From Microbispora sp. NBC_01189 (GTDB lineage: Bacteria > Actinomycetota > Actinomycetes > Streptosporangiales > Streptosporangiaceae), in the NCBI RefSeq assembly GCF_036010665.1, contig NZ_CP108581.1, positions 1,580,001-1,644,000 of the forward strand: a DNA stretch of 64,000 nt. The letters run 5' to 3'. Numbering within the stretch: position 1 is the first letter of the stretch; each line of letters starts with the position of its first letter. The translations under genes and the position numbers were made by a program. The notes under the pieces are model-generated. The model had not been told where the DNA came from and did no database searches. It saw only the letters and a list, made by a program, of their open reading frames with translations. Positions 10,698 through 20,355 of the stretch are shown here, piece by piece.

Positions 10698-11872
10698 CAG
10701 TCCTCCACACTCGTGAAGCGGCTGTCGGCGGCCGCGCTCTCCTCGACGGCGGCGAGCACCCGCTGCACCTGGAGACCGTCCTCGAAGGACGGCGTCGGGT
10801 CGGTGCCGGCGGCGATCGCCTCCAGGAAGTCCTTGACCTCGTGAACGAAGGTGTGCTCGTACCCGAGGCCGTGCCCCGGCGGCCACCAGGCCCCCACGTA
10901 CGGGTGGTCCGGCTCGGTGACGAGAACCCGCCGGAAGCCGGCGTCCGACTCCGCGGCGTCGTAGAACCACAGCTCGTTCATCGCCTCGAAGTCGAAGGAC
11001 AGGCTGCCCGCCGACCCGTTGATCTCGATGCGCAGCGCGTTCTTGCGGCCGGTGGCGAAGCGGGTGGCCTCGAACGACGCCAGCGCGCCGCCCTCGAAGC
11101 GGCCGATGAACAGGGCCGCGTCGTCCACCGTCACCTCGCCCTTCGCACCGCCGCCGCCCTGGCCGGCCAGGCCGCTCGACCCCTCGGCGAGCGGGCGCTC
11201 CTTGACGAAGGTCTCGGTGAGCGCCGTCACCCCGGTCAGGTTCCGGCCGACGATGAACTGGGCGGTGTCGATGATGTGGGCGCCGATGTCCCCGAGCGCG
11301 CCGGACCCGGCCTTGTCCTTCTGGAGCCGCCACACGAGGGGGAACTCCGGGTCGACGATCCAGTCCTGCAGGTACTGCGCGCGCACGTGCCGGATCTCGC
11401 CCAGCCTGCCCTCGGCCACGAACTTCCTGGCCAGGGCGATGGCGGGGACGCGGCGGTAGTTGAAGGCCACCATGCTGCGCACGCCGCGCGCCGCCGCCTC
11501 CTTAGCGGCGGCGGTCATCGCCTCCGCCTCCGCCACGGTGTTGGCCAGCGGCTTCTCACAGATGACGTGCTTGCCCGCCGCCAGCGCGGCGATCGCGATC
11601 TCGGCGTGCGAGTCGCCCGGCGTGCAGATGTCCACGATCTGCACGTCGTCGCGCTCGATCAGCCGCTTCCAGTCCGTCTCGACCGCGGCCCAGCCGAGCG
11701 TGTCGGCCGCCTCCGCCGTACGCTCGGCGGACCGCCCGGACAGGACGGCCATGGCCGGCCTCACCGGTACGTCGAAGACCGCCGCGACGTTCCGCCACGC
11801 CTGTGAGTGCACGCGCCCCATGAACGCGTACCCCACCATGCCGACACCCAGCGCCGGCCTGCTTTCAGTCAC
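10697..11872 (-). CDS. Gfo/Idh/MocA-family NAD(P)-dependent dehydrogenase
   Basis: A 391-residue oxidoreductase with an N-terminal dinucleotide fold ([11 protein letters not shown]) and the E-K-P-L-A-N-T motif, whose lysine is catalytic in the family. The central G-D-I-G-A-H-I-I-D segment carries the conserved histidine. Length is typical for inositol and sugar dehydrogenases. It lies between the binding protein and the TIM-barrel isomerase of a six-gene minus-strand operon, so it most likely oxidises the imported sugar or polyol. Confidence 0.88.
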   Translation of the reverse strand: MTESRPALGVGMVGYAFMGRVHSQAWRNVAAVFDVPVRPAMAVLSGRSAERTAEAADTLGWAAVETDWKRLIERDDVQIVDICTPGDSHAEIAIAALAAGKHVICEKPLANTVAEAEAMTAAAKEAAARGVRSMVAFNYRRVPAIALARKFVAEGRLGEIRHVRAQYLQDWIVDPEFPLVWRLQKDKAGSGALGDIGAHIIDTAQFIVGRNLTGVTALTETFVKERPLAEGSSGLAGQGGGGAKGEVTVDDAALFIGRFEGGALASFEATRFATGRKNALRIEINGSAGSLSFDFEAMNELWFYDAAESDAGFRRVLVTEPDHPYVGAWWPPGHGLGYEHTFVHEVKDFLEAIAAGTDPTPSFEDGLQVQRVLAAVEESAAADSRFTSVED

Positions 11873-11898
11873 TAGAACTCCCTCGAGTCAGGGCTGGA

Positions 11899-12957
11899 TC
11901 AGGATTCGAACCCGGTCGGCAGGTACTTGTCGGCGTTGTCCTTGACGACGGTCTCCGACGTCAGCGTGATGGACTGCGGCACCTGCTGCTCCAGCAGGTC
12001 GCTCATGCCCTTGCCCTGCGCGATCAGGCGCGCCAGCTTGATCGCCGAGGCGGCCATCGTCGGGCTGTAGGTCACCGTCGCCTTCAGCACACCGCTGTCG
12101 GCCTGGATGTCACGCATCGCGTTCGCCGAACCGGCGCCGCCGACCATGAAGAACTCGCTGCGCCCGGCCTCCTTGATCGCCGCGAGCACACCGATGCCCT
12201 GGTCGTCGTCGTGGTTCCAGATCGCGTCGATCTTCTTGTGCGCCTGCAGCAGGTTGCTCGCCACCTGCGTGCCCGACTCCACCGTGAACTTCGCGTCCTG
12301 CTGCGCGGTCACCTTGAACCCGAAGGTCTTCAGCGCGTCGGCGAAGCCCTTGCTGCGGTCCTGGGTCAGCGGCAGCGTCGCGATGCCCTGGATCTCCAGG
12401 ATCACCGGGTCGGCCACACCCTTGTCCTTCAGCGTCTTGCCGATGTAGTTGCCCGCGGCCACGCCCATGCCGTAGTTGTCGCCGCCGATCCAGGTCCGGT
12501 ACGACAGCTTGTCGGGGAACACCCGGTCGAGGTTGATCACCGGGATGCCGGCGTCCATCGCCTGACGGGCGACCTGGTTGAGCTGCTGGCCGTCGTTGGG
12601 CAGGATCACCAGCGCGTTGACCTTGGCCTGGATCAGCGACTCCACCGCGGAGATCTGCTGGTTGATGTCGTTGGTCGGCTCGACCGCCTTGAGCTCCACG
12701 TCGGAGTACTGCTTGGCGGCGTCGGCGGCGTTCTTGCTGATCGCGGCGATCCAGCCGTGGTCGGCGGCCGGGGCCGAGAAGCCGATGACGACCTTGTCGC
12801 CGGGGGTGTCGTTGCCGCCGGCGGCGGCGGCGGGGGCCGCGGCCGGGGCGCTGGCCTGCGCGGCCGGCTCGTTGCTGGTGCAGGCGGTGATGAGAGCGCC
12901 TGCGCCGATGACGGCTCCGCCGAAGAGGAAGCCCCGGCGGCCGGGGTGCTGCGTCAT
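11899..12957 (-). CDS. Sugar ABC transporter substrate-binding lipoprotein
   Basis: A 352-residue periplasmic-binding protein of the ribose/xylose type (Peripla_BP_4). The N-terminus has twin arginines (R7-R8-G-F-L-F) followed by a hydrophobic stretch and a lipobox ending at Cys26 (L-I-T-A-C), then an Ala/Pro-rich linker to about residue 48. It should be exported, possibly by Tat, and lipid-anchored outside the membrane. The body contains I-N-L-D-R-V-F and N-H-D-D-D-Q-G-I-G, typical sugar-contact strands. It serves the permease and ATPase encoded upstream. Confidence 0.9.
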   Translation of the reverse strand: MTQHPGRRGFLFGGAVIGAGALITACTSNEPAAQASAPAAAPAAAAGGNDTPGDKVVIGFSAPAADHGWIAAISKNAADAAKQYSDVELKAVEPTNDINQQISAVESLIQAKVNALVILPNDGQQLNQVARQAMDAGIPVINLDRVFPDKLSYRTWIGGDNYGMGVAAGNYIGKTLKDKGVADPVILEIQGIATLPLTQDRSKGFADALKTFGFKVTAQQDAKFTVESGTQVASNLLQAHKKIDAIWNHDDDQGIGVLAAIKEAGRSEFFMVGGAGSANAMRDIQADSGVLKATVTYSPTMAASAIKLARLIAQGKGMSDLLEQQVPQSITLTSETVVKDNADKYLPTGFES

Positions 12958-13082
12958 TTCTTTTTCTCCTTGGGATGGGGATTAAGCAGTGGGGAACAAA
13001 CAGTGGGGACAAACAGTGCTGACGAAGGGCGTGAGAGGCCGGGACCACGGCCGTGAGCCGGTGGCCTGGCGAACTCCGGGAG

Positions 13083-14093
13083 CTAGGTCGCGGATTTGAG
13101 GCTTCGCCGCTGCAGCAGCACGGCGGCGACGATGATGACGCCCTTGGCGACCAGCTGGTCGGCCGTGTTCAGCCCGTTGAGGATGAACAGGTTGGTGATC
13201 ACCGTGAAGATCAGCAGACCCAGGATCGAACCGATGATCGTGCCCCGGCCACCGGTCAGCAGCGTGCCACCGATGATCACCGCGGCGATCGCGTCCAGCT
13301 CGTACAGATCACCGTGCGTCGAGGACCCCGTCGTGGTCCGCGCCATGATCAGGACCGCCGCGATCCCGCAGCACAACCCCGACAGCGCGTACAGCATCAG
13401 CGTGTGCCTGCGCACATTGATACCGGCCAGCCGCGCCGCCTCGGGGTTGCCGCCGACCGCGTACGTGCGCCGCCCGAACGTGGTCCGGTTCAGCACCAGC
13501 CACCCGACCAGCACCACCAGCGCGAACACATAGACCAGCAGCGGCAGCCCCAGCACCCGCGTCGTGGACAGATCCACGATCATCGAGTTGTCCGGCTGCA
13601 CCAACTGCGTCCGCTGGTTCGACATCCGCTGCGCCAGACCCCGCCCGGCGACCATCATCGCGAGCGTCGCGATGAACGCCACCATCCGCCCGTAGGCGAT
13701 CAGGAACCCGCTCAGCAGCCCGGCTCCGGTGCCCACCACGACCGCGCACACGATCATCACAACCGGCCCGTACGCCTGCGTGGCCAACGTGGTCGCCCAC
13801 ACCGACGCCAACGCCATCACCGCGCCGACCGACAGGTCGATCCCCCCACCGATGATCACGAAGGTCATCCCAACCGTGATCACCCCGATGGTCGAGGCCA
13901 GCGCCAGAATACTCACCAGGTTGGAGGAGGTGGCGAAGTTCTCCGGCCGGGTCACCACCCCCACGATCGCCAGCAACACCAACGCCGCGACCAGGCCCAG
14001 ATGCCGGACCTCACCCAGCCGGCCCAACGGCCCGCCCGCACCCGCCGGCTTGACCGGCGCGTTGGCCGGCGCGGCCTGATCGACCTCAGTCAT
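13083..14093 (-). CDS. Sugar ABC transporter permease (RbsC/XylH type)
   Basis: A 336-residue polytopic membrane protein with about eight to ten hydrophobic segments and the family signature G-G-G-I-D-L-S-V-G-A-V. The C-terminal part has G-G-T-L-L-T-G-G-R-G-T, also usual in RbsC-type permeases. The start overlaps the ATPase stop by eight bases. Its codon use is richer in TTG, CAT and GGT than that of the flanking genes, and this trait continues through most of the ATPase gene. Confidence 0.92.
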   Translation of the reverse strand: MTEVDQAAPANAPVKPAGAGGPLGRLGEVRHLGLVAALVLLAIVGVVTRPENFATSSNLVSILALASTIGVITVGMTFVIIGGGIDLSVGAVMALASVWATTLATQAYGPVVMIVCAVVVGTGAGLLSGFLIAYGRMVAFIATLAMMVAGRGLAQRMSNQRTQLVQPDNSMIVDLSTTRVLGLPLLVYVFALVVLVGWLVLNRTTFGRRTYAVGGNPEAARLAGINVRRHTLMLYALSGLCCGIAAVLIMARTTTGSSTHGDLYELDAIAAVIIGGTLLTGGRGTIIGSILGLLIFTVITNLFILNGLNTADQLVAKGVIIVAAVLLQRRSLKSAT

Positions 14094-15684
14094 GGAACGC
14101 TCCTTCAGGAGAATCTGCCACCGCAGAACCCACTACCTCAGACCCAGCCGTCTCCCCAGCGGAGACCATCACCAGATCCAGCACCCGATGCTCATCCAAC
14201 TCCCGCGCCGGGGCCTCATGCACGATCCGGCCCTCCCGGACCACCAGCACCCGATCCGCCAGACCCAACACCTCGGGCACCTCACTCGACACCAAAAGCA
14301 CACCGATCCCGTCGTCGGCCAGCTTGCGCACCAGCGCGTACAGCTCGGCCCGGGCACCGACATCCACCCCACGCGTCGGCTCGTCCAGCAACAACAACTT
14401 GCGATCCTCGGCCAGCCACCGCCCCAGCACCGCCTTCTGCTGGTTACCCCCCGACAACGTCCGGATCGGCCGCCGCACATCAGGCGGACGGATGTCCAAC
14501 GCCTCCGACAACCGCTTGGCCTCCGCGAACTCACTCCTACGATCCAGCCACCCCAGCCACCGCGGCCGCGTATACCGGCTCAACGACGCCAGCGTGATGT
14601 TCTGCGCCACCGGATGATCCAGCAACAACGCCTGCGCCTTACGCTCCTCCGGCGCAAGACCCATCCCCATCCGCACCGCCCGGCTCGTACTCCCCGGACG
14701 CACCACCTGACCGTCCAAAACCACCCGGCCACTGCCCCGCCGCGCCCCGTAGATCGCCTCAACGATCTCACTACGACCCGACCCCACCAGACCCGCCAAC
14801 CCCACGATCTCCCCCGCCCGGATGCTGAACGACACATCCGCGAACCGCCCAGGAAGACTCAGGTTCTCCACCCGCAACACCTCATCGCGGCCCTCATGCG
14901 CCCCCGCCTCCGGACGCGGCGGAAACACATACTCCACATTCCGCCCCGTCATCAACGCCACGATCTGCTGCGTCGGCGTGTCCTTCGCCGCCAAACCCAC
15001 CGCAACCGTCCGCCCGTCCTTCAACACCGTGACCCGATCCCCGATCTGCCGGATCTCCTCCAGCCGATGCGAGATATAGATCACCGCCACCCCCTGCGCG
15101 GTCAGATCCCGGATCACCCGAAAAAGGTTGTCCACCTCGTCATGCGCCAGCGCCGCCGACGGCTCATCCATGATGATCAAACGAGCCGAATGCGACAACG
15201 CCCGCGCCATACTCACAATCTGCTTGTGCGCCGGAGACAACCGGCCCACCTCCATCCGCGGCCGGATCTCCCCATGACCCAACCGCCCCAACAGCTCAGC
15301 CGCCGCCCGCTCGGCCTCCCCCCGGCGCGAGAACCCCAACCGCGCCCGCTCATGACCCAGATAGATGTTCTCGGCCACACTCAACCCGTCCACCAGGTCA
15401 AGCTCCTGATAGATCGTGGCGATGCCGAGGGCCATGGCCGCGGTGGGCGGCGCCAGCCGTACGGGGGCTCCGTCGAGCAGCACCTCGCCCTCGTCGGGCG
15501 AGTGCGCGCCGGAGAGGGTCTTGATGAGCGTCGACTTCCCGGCGCCGTTCTGGCCGAGCAGGCAGTGCACCTCGCCGGCTCTCACTTCCAGATCGACGCC
15601 GTCCAGCGCGCGCACGCCGGGGAACTGCTTGACGATCCCCCTCATCTGCAGCAGGGGGTGCTCGTCTCCCATGGGGTCTCCCAA
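14086..15684 (-). CDS. Sugar ABC transporter ATPase (RbsA/MglA type, two domains)
   Basis: A 532-residue fusion of two nucleotide-binding domains. Domain 1 has a full Walker A (G-Q-N-G-A-G-K-S-T), a weak signature (L-S-P-A-H-K-Q) and Walker B (L-I-I-M-D-E-P). Domain 2 has the usual degenerate P-loop (G-L-V-G-S-G-R-S), with L-S-G-G-N-Q-Q-K and L-L-L-D-E-P. ATG is at 15684, with an alternative four codons on. Roughly the first 90 codons use the genome's normal C-ending codons; from about 15415 down to the stop many TTG, GGG, CAT and AGT codons appear, so the gene looks mosaic. Confidence 0.92.
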   Translation of the reverse strand: MGDPMGDEHPLLQMRGIVKQFPGVRALDGVDLEVRAGEVHCLLGQNGAGKSTLIKTLSGAHSPDEGEVLLDGAPVRLAPPTAAMALGIATIYQELDLVDGLSVAENIYLGHERARLGFSRRGEAERAAAELLGRLGHGEIRPRMEVGRLSPAHKQIVSMARALSHSARLIIMDEPSAALAHDEVDNLFRVIRDLTAQGVAVIYISHRLEEIRQIGDRVTVLKDGRTVAVGLAAKDTPTQQIVALMTGRNVEYVFPPRPEAGAHEGRDEVLRVENLSLPGRFADVSFSIRAGEIVGLAGLVGSGRSEIVEAIYGARRGSGRVVLDGQVVRPGSTSRAVRMGMGLAPEERKAQALLLDHPVAQNITLASLSRYTRPRWLGWLDRRSEFAEAKRLSEALDIRPPDVRRPIRTLSGGNQQKAVLGRWLAEDRKLLLLDEPTRGVDVGARAELYALVRKLADDGIGVLLVSSEVPEVLGLADRVLVVREGRIVHEAPARELDEHRVLDLVMVSAGETAGSEVVGSAVADSPEGAFHD

Positions 15685-15705
15685 CGATGGTCAGTTGGCG
15701 GAGTA

Positions 15706-16893
15706 TCAGTTGGCGGAGTAGACGTGATCACTGATCAGTCGGGTGGCGCCGATGACACCCGCGGTCTCTCCGAGTTCGGAAAGCACGATCGGCAGGTTGC
15801 CGGTGGCGAGCGGCAGCGACCGGCGGTAGACGACGCTCCTGATCTCCGCGAGCAGCACGTGGCCCAGCTTGGCCACGCCTCCCGCGATGATCACCAGTCC
15901 GGGGTTGAAGAAGCTGACCAGGCTGGCCAGAACCTGGCCCGCCCGGCGCCCGCCGTCGCGGATCAGCCCGATCGCCGCCGCGTCGCCCTGCGCCGCCGCG
16001 GCGCCCACGTCCTCGGCCGTCAGCGTTCCCACGGCCGCGAGCCGTTCGGCCAGGTACGGCGAGCCGCCCGAGCGGGCCACCTCGACCGCTTCCCTGGCCA
16101 GCGCGGCCCCGCCGAAATAGGCCTCCAGGCAGCCGGAGTTGCCGCAGGAGCAGACCGGGCCGAGGTCGTCCACCCGGATGTGGCCGATGTCGCCGGCGCT
16201 GCCGGACACACCGCGGTAGATCTTGCCGTCCACCACGATGCCGCAGCCGATTCCGGTGCCGATCTTCACAAGCAGGAAGTCGCCGACACTCCGGGCGAGA
16301 CCGGTGTGCAGCTCTCCCAGCGCCATGATGTTGACGTCGTTGTCCACCATCGTGGGACAGCACAGCGCCTGGCCGATCGTCTCCCGCACCGGGTAACGGT
16401 CCCAGCCGGGCATGATCGGCGGTACGACCGGGACGCCCTCGGCGAAGCTCACCGGCCCGGGGACACCGATTCCCGCTCCGGTCAGCTCGTCGTACAGGCC
16501 GTCCCTGTTCAGCTTGCCGAGCAGGTCGATCGCCCGGTCGAGCACCGCCGCGGGGCCCTGCCTGATGTCGCAGGGCTCGCTGAGGTGGCCGAGCACCTTC
16601 AGCTCACCGTCGGTCACCGCGACGTCGATCGAGGTGGCGCCGACGTCGATGCCGGCGAAGCGGGTGGCCTGCGACAGCCGTACGCGGCCCGAACGCCGGC
16701 CGCCGCGCGAGGCGGCGAGCCCGTCCGGCTCGGCCAGGCCCAGCTCGACGAGCCGGTCCAGCTCCACGTTGAGCTTCGAACGCGACAGGTCCACCACGTC
16801 GCCGAGCTCGGCGCGGGAGCGCCCGCCGTCCCTCAGCAAGCGCAGAAGCGCGGCCTGATGGACGTTCTCCGGCCTGATGGTCGTCCGTTTCAC
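15706..16893 (-). CDS. ROK-family transcriptional repressor
   Basis: A 395-residue ROK protein. An N-terminal winged helix (residues about 8-65, A-A-L-L-R-L-L-R-D) precedes a sugar-kinase-like fold with a G-I-D-V-G-A-T phosphate loop and the ROK zinc motif C-S-C-G-N-S-G-C-L-E. It heads the minus-strand sugar operon, 21 bases before the ATPase start, and faces pgmB across a 159-bp spacer. It probably represses both directions until the sugar or its phosphate binds. The zinc and kinase-fold residues are intact; whether it also phosphorylates a sugar is unclear. Confidence 0.88.
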   Translation of the reverse strand: MKRTTIRPENVHQAALLRLLRDGGRSRAELGDVVDLSRSKLNVELDRLVELGLAEPDGLAASRGGRRSGRVRLSQATRFAGIDVGATSIDVAVTDGELKVLGHLSEPCDIRQGPAAVLDRAIDLLGKLNRDGLYDELTGAGIGVPGPVSFAEGVPVVPPIMPGWDRYPVRETIGQALCCPTMVDNDVNIMALGELHTGLARSVGDFLLVKIGTGIGCGIVVDGKIYRGVSGSAGDIGHIRVDDLGPVCSCGNSGCLEAYFGGAALAREAVEVARSGGSPYLAERLAAVGTLTAEDVGAAAAQGDAAAIGLIRDGGRRAGQVLASLVSFFNPGLVIIAGGVAKLGHVLLAEIRSVVYRRSLPLATGNLPIVLSELGETAGVIGATRLISDHVYSAN

Positions 16894-17052
16894 CTACGCC
16901 TCCGCGTCCACGTGATTGGCTGGAAACGTACCCCTTTTCCCCACAACAGGGAAGACCTTTTATCGATCTGATGCAATCTTTCGCTGAATCCAACAAAAGT
17001 CAGGATGAGGAGCGGAACAGGGTAGGAGAAGAGACGGACGCGAGGAGGGCGG
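16894..17052. promoter_or_regulatory. Divergent promoter region between the ROK operon and pgmB
   Basis: A 159-bp AT-enriched spacer. TTTTATCGATC (from 16957) and CAACAAAAG (16991-16999) form a loose inverted TTTT/AAAA arrangement that could be a ROK operator; no perfect palindrome is present. GAGGAGGGCGG before 17053 is the ribosome site of the next gene. Confidence 0.35.
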
Positions 17053-17844
17053 ATGCCGGGGTTGCCATTGGGGTTGCCGGAGCGGGTACGCGGCTGCCTG
17101 TTCGACATGGACGGCGTGCTCACGCGTACGGCTCGGGTCCACGCGGCGGCGTGGAAGGAGATGTTCGACGCCTTCCTGCGCGACCGGGCCCTCGCCACCG
17201 GAACGCCGTTCGTCCCCTTCGACGAGACCGGCGACTACGACCGGTACGTCGACGGCAGAAAGCGCCTGGACGGCACGCGGGAGTTCCTCCGGTCCCGGGA
17301 CATCACCCTGCCGGAGGGCGAGCCGGACGACCCGCCGGGCATGCCCACGCTCAACGGCCTGAGCAACCGCAAGAACGCACTGGTCCAGGCGGTCCTCGAC
17401 CGGCGGGGCGTCGAGGTCTTCGAGGGCTCGGTGCGCTATCTGCGCGCGGTCGGCGAGGCGGGCCTGCGCCGGGCGGTCGTCTCCTCCAGCGCCAACACCG
17501 CCCGCGTGCTGTCCGCCGCCGGGCTCGCCGAGATGTTCGACGCGCGGATCGACGGTGTGGTGGCGGCCGAGCGCGGTCTGGCCGGCAAGCCGGCCCCCGA
17601 CATGTTCCTCGCCGCCGCTGAGGCCCTGGGAATCCCGCCGGCCGCGGCGGCGGTCTTCGAGGACGCGCTGGCCGGGGTCGCCGCCGGGCGCGCGGGCGGC
17701 TTCGCCTGGGTGGTGGGCGTGGACCGTGCCGGGCCCGCCGGGAACCAGGCCCGGGCCCTGCGGGACAACGGCGCCGACGCGGTGGTGAGCGACCTCGCCG
17801 ACCTGCTGGATGAGCGACCGGACGAGCGACCGGACGAGCGATGA
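17053..17844 (+). CDS. Beta-phosphoglucomutase-family HAD hydrolase
   Basis: A 263-residue HAD-superfamily protein with nucleophile Asp18 and acid/base Asp20 in L-F-D-M-D-G-V-L-T, motif II S-S-S-A-N-T, Lys in G-K-P-A-P-D-M-F, and motif [10 protein letters not shown]. The cap matches beta-phosphoglucomutases, which turn beta-glucose 1-phosphate into glucose 6-phosphate. It overlaps the GH65 phosphorylase by four bases (ATGA at 17841), and that enzyme would produce its substrate. The C-terminus ends in a short repeated D-E-R-P tract ([11 protein letters not shown]) from a 12-bp tandem repeat. Confidence 0.88.
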   Translation: MPGLPLGLPERVRGCLFDMDGVLTRTARVHAAAWKEMFDAFLRDRALATGTPFVPFDETGDYDRYVDGRKRLDGTREFLRSRDITLPEGEPDDPPGMPTLNGLSNRKNALVQAVLDRRGVEVFEGSVRYLRAVGEAGLRRAVVSSSANTARVLSAAGLAEMFDARIDGVVAAERGLAGKPAPDMFLAAAEALGIPPAAAAVFEDALAGVAAGRAGGFAWVVGVDRAGPAGNQARALRDNGADAVVSDLADLLDERPDERPDER

Positions 17845-20201
17845 TCAGGCATCCCGCCTTCACCACCGAGCCGTGGTCGGTCCGCGAGTGCCGCCTGCAC
17901 ACCGACGTGCTCGCCCAGACCGAGTCGGTCTTCGCGCTCTCCAACGGGCACATCGGGCTGCGCGGCAACCTCGACGAGGGGGAGCCGTACGGGCTGCCCG
18001 GCACCTACCTCAACTCCTACTACGAACTGCGCCCCCTGCCGTACGCGGAGGCGGGCTACGGCTACCCCGAGTCGGGGCAGACGGTGGTCAACGTCACCAA
18101 CGGCAAGCTGATCCGGCTGCTGGTGGACGACGAGCCGTTCGACGTGCGGTACGGCACCCTCCACTCGCACGAGCGGCTCCTCGATCTGCGCGCCGGGACA
18201 CTCATCCGCACGGTCCACTGGAGCTCTCCCACCGGGGCGGAGATCCGGATGCGCTCCACCCGCCTCGTGTCGTACACCCATCGGGCCGTGGCCGCGATCC
18301 GCTACGAGGTGGAGCCGGTGGACCAGCCGGTCAACGTGGTCGTCCAGTCGGAGCTGGTCGCCAACGAGACCGTCCCCACGGCGGCCGCCGACCCCCGCGC
18401 CGCCGCCGCACTGGAGGCGCCACTGGTGCTGGAGGAGAACGCGGCCGGCCGCGACGGCGTGTGCGCCATGGTCCACTCCACCCGGGCCAGCCGGCTGCGG
18501 GTCGCCGCCGCGATGCGCCACGAGGTCGACGGCCCCGGAGGCACCCGGGTCGACTCCGACGGCGGTGGCGACGTCAGCCGGGTGACGGTCGCCACCCGCC
18601 TGAAACCCGGAGAACGGCTGCGGCTGGACAAGTTCTTCGCCTACGGCTGGTCGGCCAAGCGCTCCCGGCCCGCCATGCACGACCAGGTGGTGGCCGCGCT
18701 GGCCGCGGCCCGGCTCACCGGCTGGGACGGCCTGTGCGCCGAGCAGCGCGCCTTCCTCGACGACTACTGGGCGGGCGCGGACGTCGAGGTCGAGGGCGAC
18801 ACCGAGGTGCAGCAGGCCGTCCGCTTCGGGCTGTTCCACCTGCTCCAGGCGGGCGCCCGGCTGGAGCGGCGGCCCGTCCCCGGCAAGGGGCTGACCGGCT
18901 CCGGTTACGACGGCCACGCGTTCTGGGACACCGAGAGCTTCGTGCTGCCGGTCGCCACGTACACCTATCCCAGGGCCGCCCGCGACGCGCTGGAGTGGCG
19001 CGCGTCGATCCTCCCGCTCGCCGAGGCGCGGGCGGAGCAGCTCGGGCTGGCCGGGGCGGCGTTCCCCTGGCGCACGATCAACGGCGAGGAGTGCTCGGGA
19101 TACTGGCCCGCGGGCACCGCGGCCTTCCACGTCAACGCCGACATCGCCGACGCGGTGACGCGGTACGTCGACGCGACCGAGGACACCGCGTTCGAGCGGG
19201 ACTTCGGCCTGCCCCTGCTGGTCGCGACCGCGCGCCTGTGGTGCGCGCTCGGTCACCACGACGCCGAGGGCCGCTACCGCATCGACGGGGTGACCGGCCC
19301 GGACGAGTACAGCGCGATCTCCGACAACAACCTCTACACGAACCTCATGGCCCGCCGGAACCTGCGCGCCGCCACCGCGGCGACCGTCCGCCATCTCGAC
19401 CAGGCCGGTCAGCTCGGCGTCACTCTGGAGGAGACCGCGATGTGGCGCGACGCCGCCGCAGCGATGTACCTCCCGTACGACGAGCGGCTGGGGGTCCACG
19501 CGCAGAGCGAGGGTTACACCGGGCACGCGGTGTGGGACTTCGAGAACACCCGGCCCGACCAGTATCCGCTGCTGCTCCACTTCCCCTACTTCGACCTCTA
19601 CCGCAAGCAGGTGGTCAAACAGGCCGATCTCGTGCTGGCCATGCACCTGTGCGGCGAGGCGTTCACGCCGGAGCAGAAGGCCCGCAACTTCGCCTACTAC
19701 GAGGCGCTGACGGTGCGGGACTCCTCACTGTCGGCCGCCACCCAGGCCGTGCTCGCCGCCGAGGTCGGGCAGCTCGGGCTCGCCTACGCCTATCTCGGGG
19801 AGGCGGCGCTCATCGACCTGCGCGACCTGCAGCACAACACCCGCGACGGCGTCCACATGGCCTCGCTGGCCGGGGCGTGGATCGCGCTGGTGTCGGGGTT
19901 CGGCGGCATGCGCGCGGGCGAGGGGCGGTTGTGCTTCGCCCCGCGCCTGCCCGCGGAAATCACCCGGCTCACCTTCCGGATGCGCTACCGCGGACGCCTG
20001 CTGCGGGTCGACGTCACGTCCGAGAGCACGACGTACCGGCTGCTGCACGGCTCGCCGGTCACGCTGGCGCACCACGGTGAGAACCTGAGGCTCGGCGCGC
20101 GGCCGCAGTCCCGGAGCAACCCGCCGCCGCCCTTTGCCGAACTGAGGATCACGCAGCCGCCCGGCCGCGAGCTTCCGCCCCGGCGCCCGGTGGCTCCCTG
20201 A
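17841..20201 (+). CDS. GH65 disaccharide phosphorylase
   Basis: A 786-residue GH65 enzyme (trehalose, maltose, kojibiose or nigerose phosphorylase group). It has the N-terminal beta-sandwich, the (alpha/alpha)6 barrel with the general-acid Glu489 in T-G-P-D-E-Y, and a small C-terminal beta domain. [13 protein letters not shown] is the conserved substrate loop. It cleaves a glucose disaccharide with phosphate to give glucose and beta-glucose 1-phosphate, which its coupled neighbour isomerises. The specific disaccharide cannot be told from these motifs. The C-terminal 40 residues are a proline-rich tail. Confidence 0.92.
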   Translation: MIRHPAFTTEPWSVRECRLHTDVLAQTESVFALSNGHIGLRGNLDEGEPYGLPGTYLNSYYELRPLPYAEAGYGYPESGQTVVNVTNGKLIRLLVDDEPFDVRYGTLHSHERLLDLRAGTLIRTVHWSSPTGAEIRMRSTRLVSYTHRAVAAIRYEVEPVDQPVNVVVQSELVANETVPTAAADPRAAAALEAPLVLEENAAGRDGVCAMVHSTRASRLRVAAAMRHEVDGPGGTRVDSDGGGDVSRVTVATRLKPGERLRLDKFFAYGWSAKRSRPAMHDQVVAALAAARLTGWDGLCAEQRAFLDDYWAGADVEVEGDTEVQQAVRFGLFHLLQAGARLERRPVPGKGLTGSGYDGHAFWDTESFVLPVATYTYPRAARDALEWRASILPLAEARAEQLGLAGAAFPWRTINGEECSGYWPAGTAAFHVNADIADAVTRYVDATEDTAFERDFGLPLLVATARLWCALGHHDAEGRYRIDGVTGPDEYSAISDNNLYTNLMARRNLRAATAATVRHLDQAGQLGVTLEETAMWRDAAAAMYLPYDERLGVHAQSEGYTGHAVWDFENTRPDQYPLLLHFPYFDLYRKQVVKQADLVLAMHLCGEAFTPEQKARNFAYYEALTVRDSSLSAATQAVLAAEVGQLGLAYAYLGEAALIDLRDLQHNTRDGVHMASLAGAWIALVSGFGGMRAGEGRLCFAPRLPAEITRLTFRMRYRGRLLRVDVTSESTTYRLLHGSPVTLAHHGENLRLGARPQSRSNPPPPFAELRITQPPGRELPPRRPVAP

Positions 20202-20355
20202 GGCGATATCCCCATTCGGGCAGGCCAAGGCGGCGCGGCGTCGTACAGTGAGCGTGCTCGTGAACGTTCCTCAGTTCCTGTCCCGAACTGGGCGCGGATC
20301 GGCGACTCCCCTCTCACCGCGCGGTCACGCCCGAGCGAACCCGCTGGAGGCACGC

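Noticed and set aside
13053-16971. Very long plus-strand frames opposite the ABC operon and ROK gene
   Set aside because: Arg/Pro/His-rich shadow translations without motifs; the minus strand carries complete, recognisable genes.
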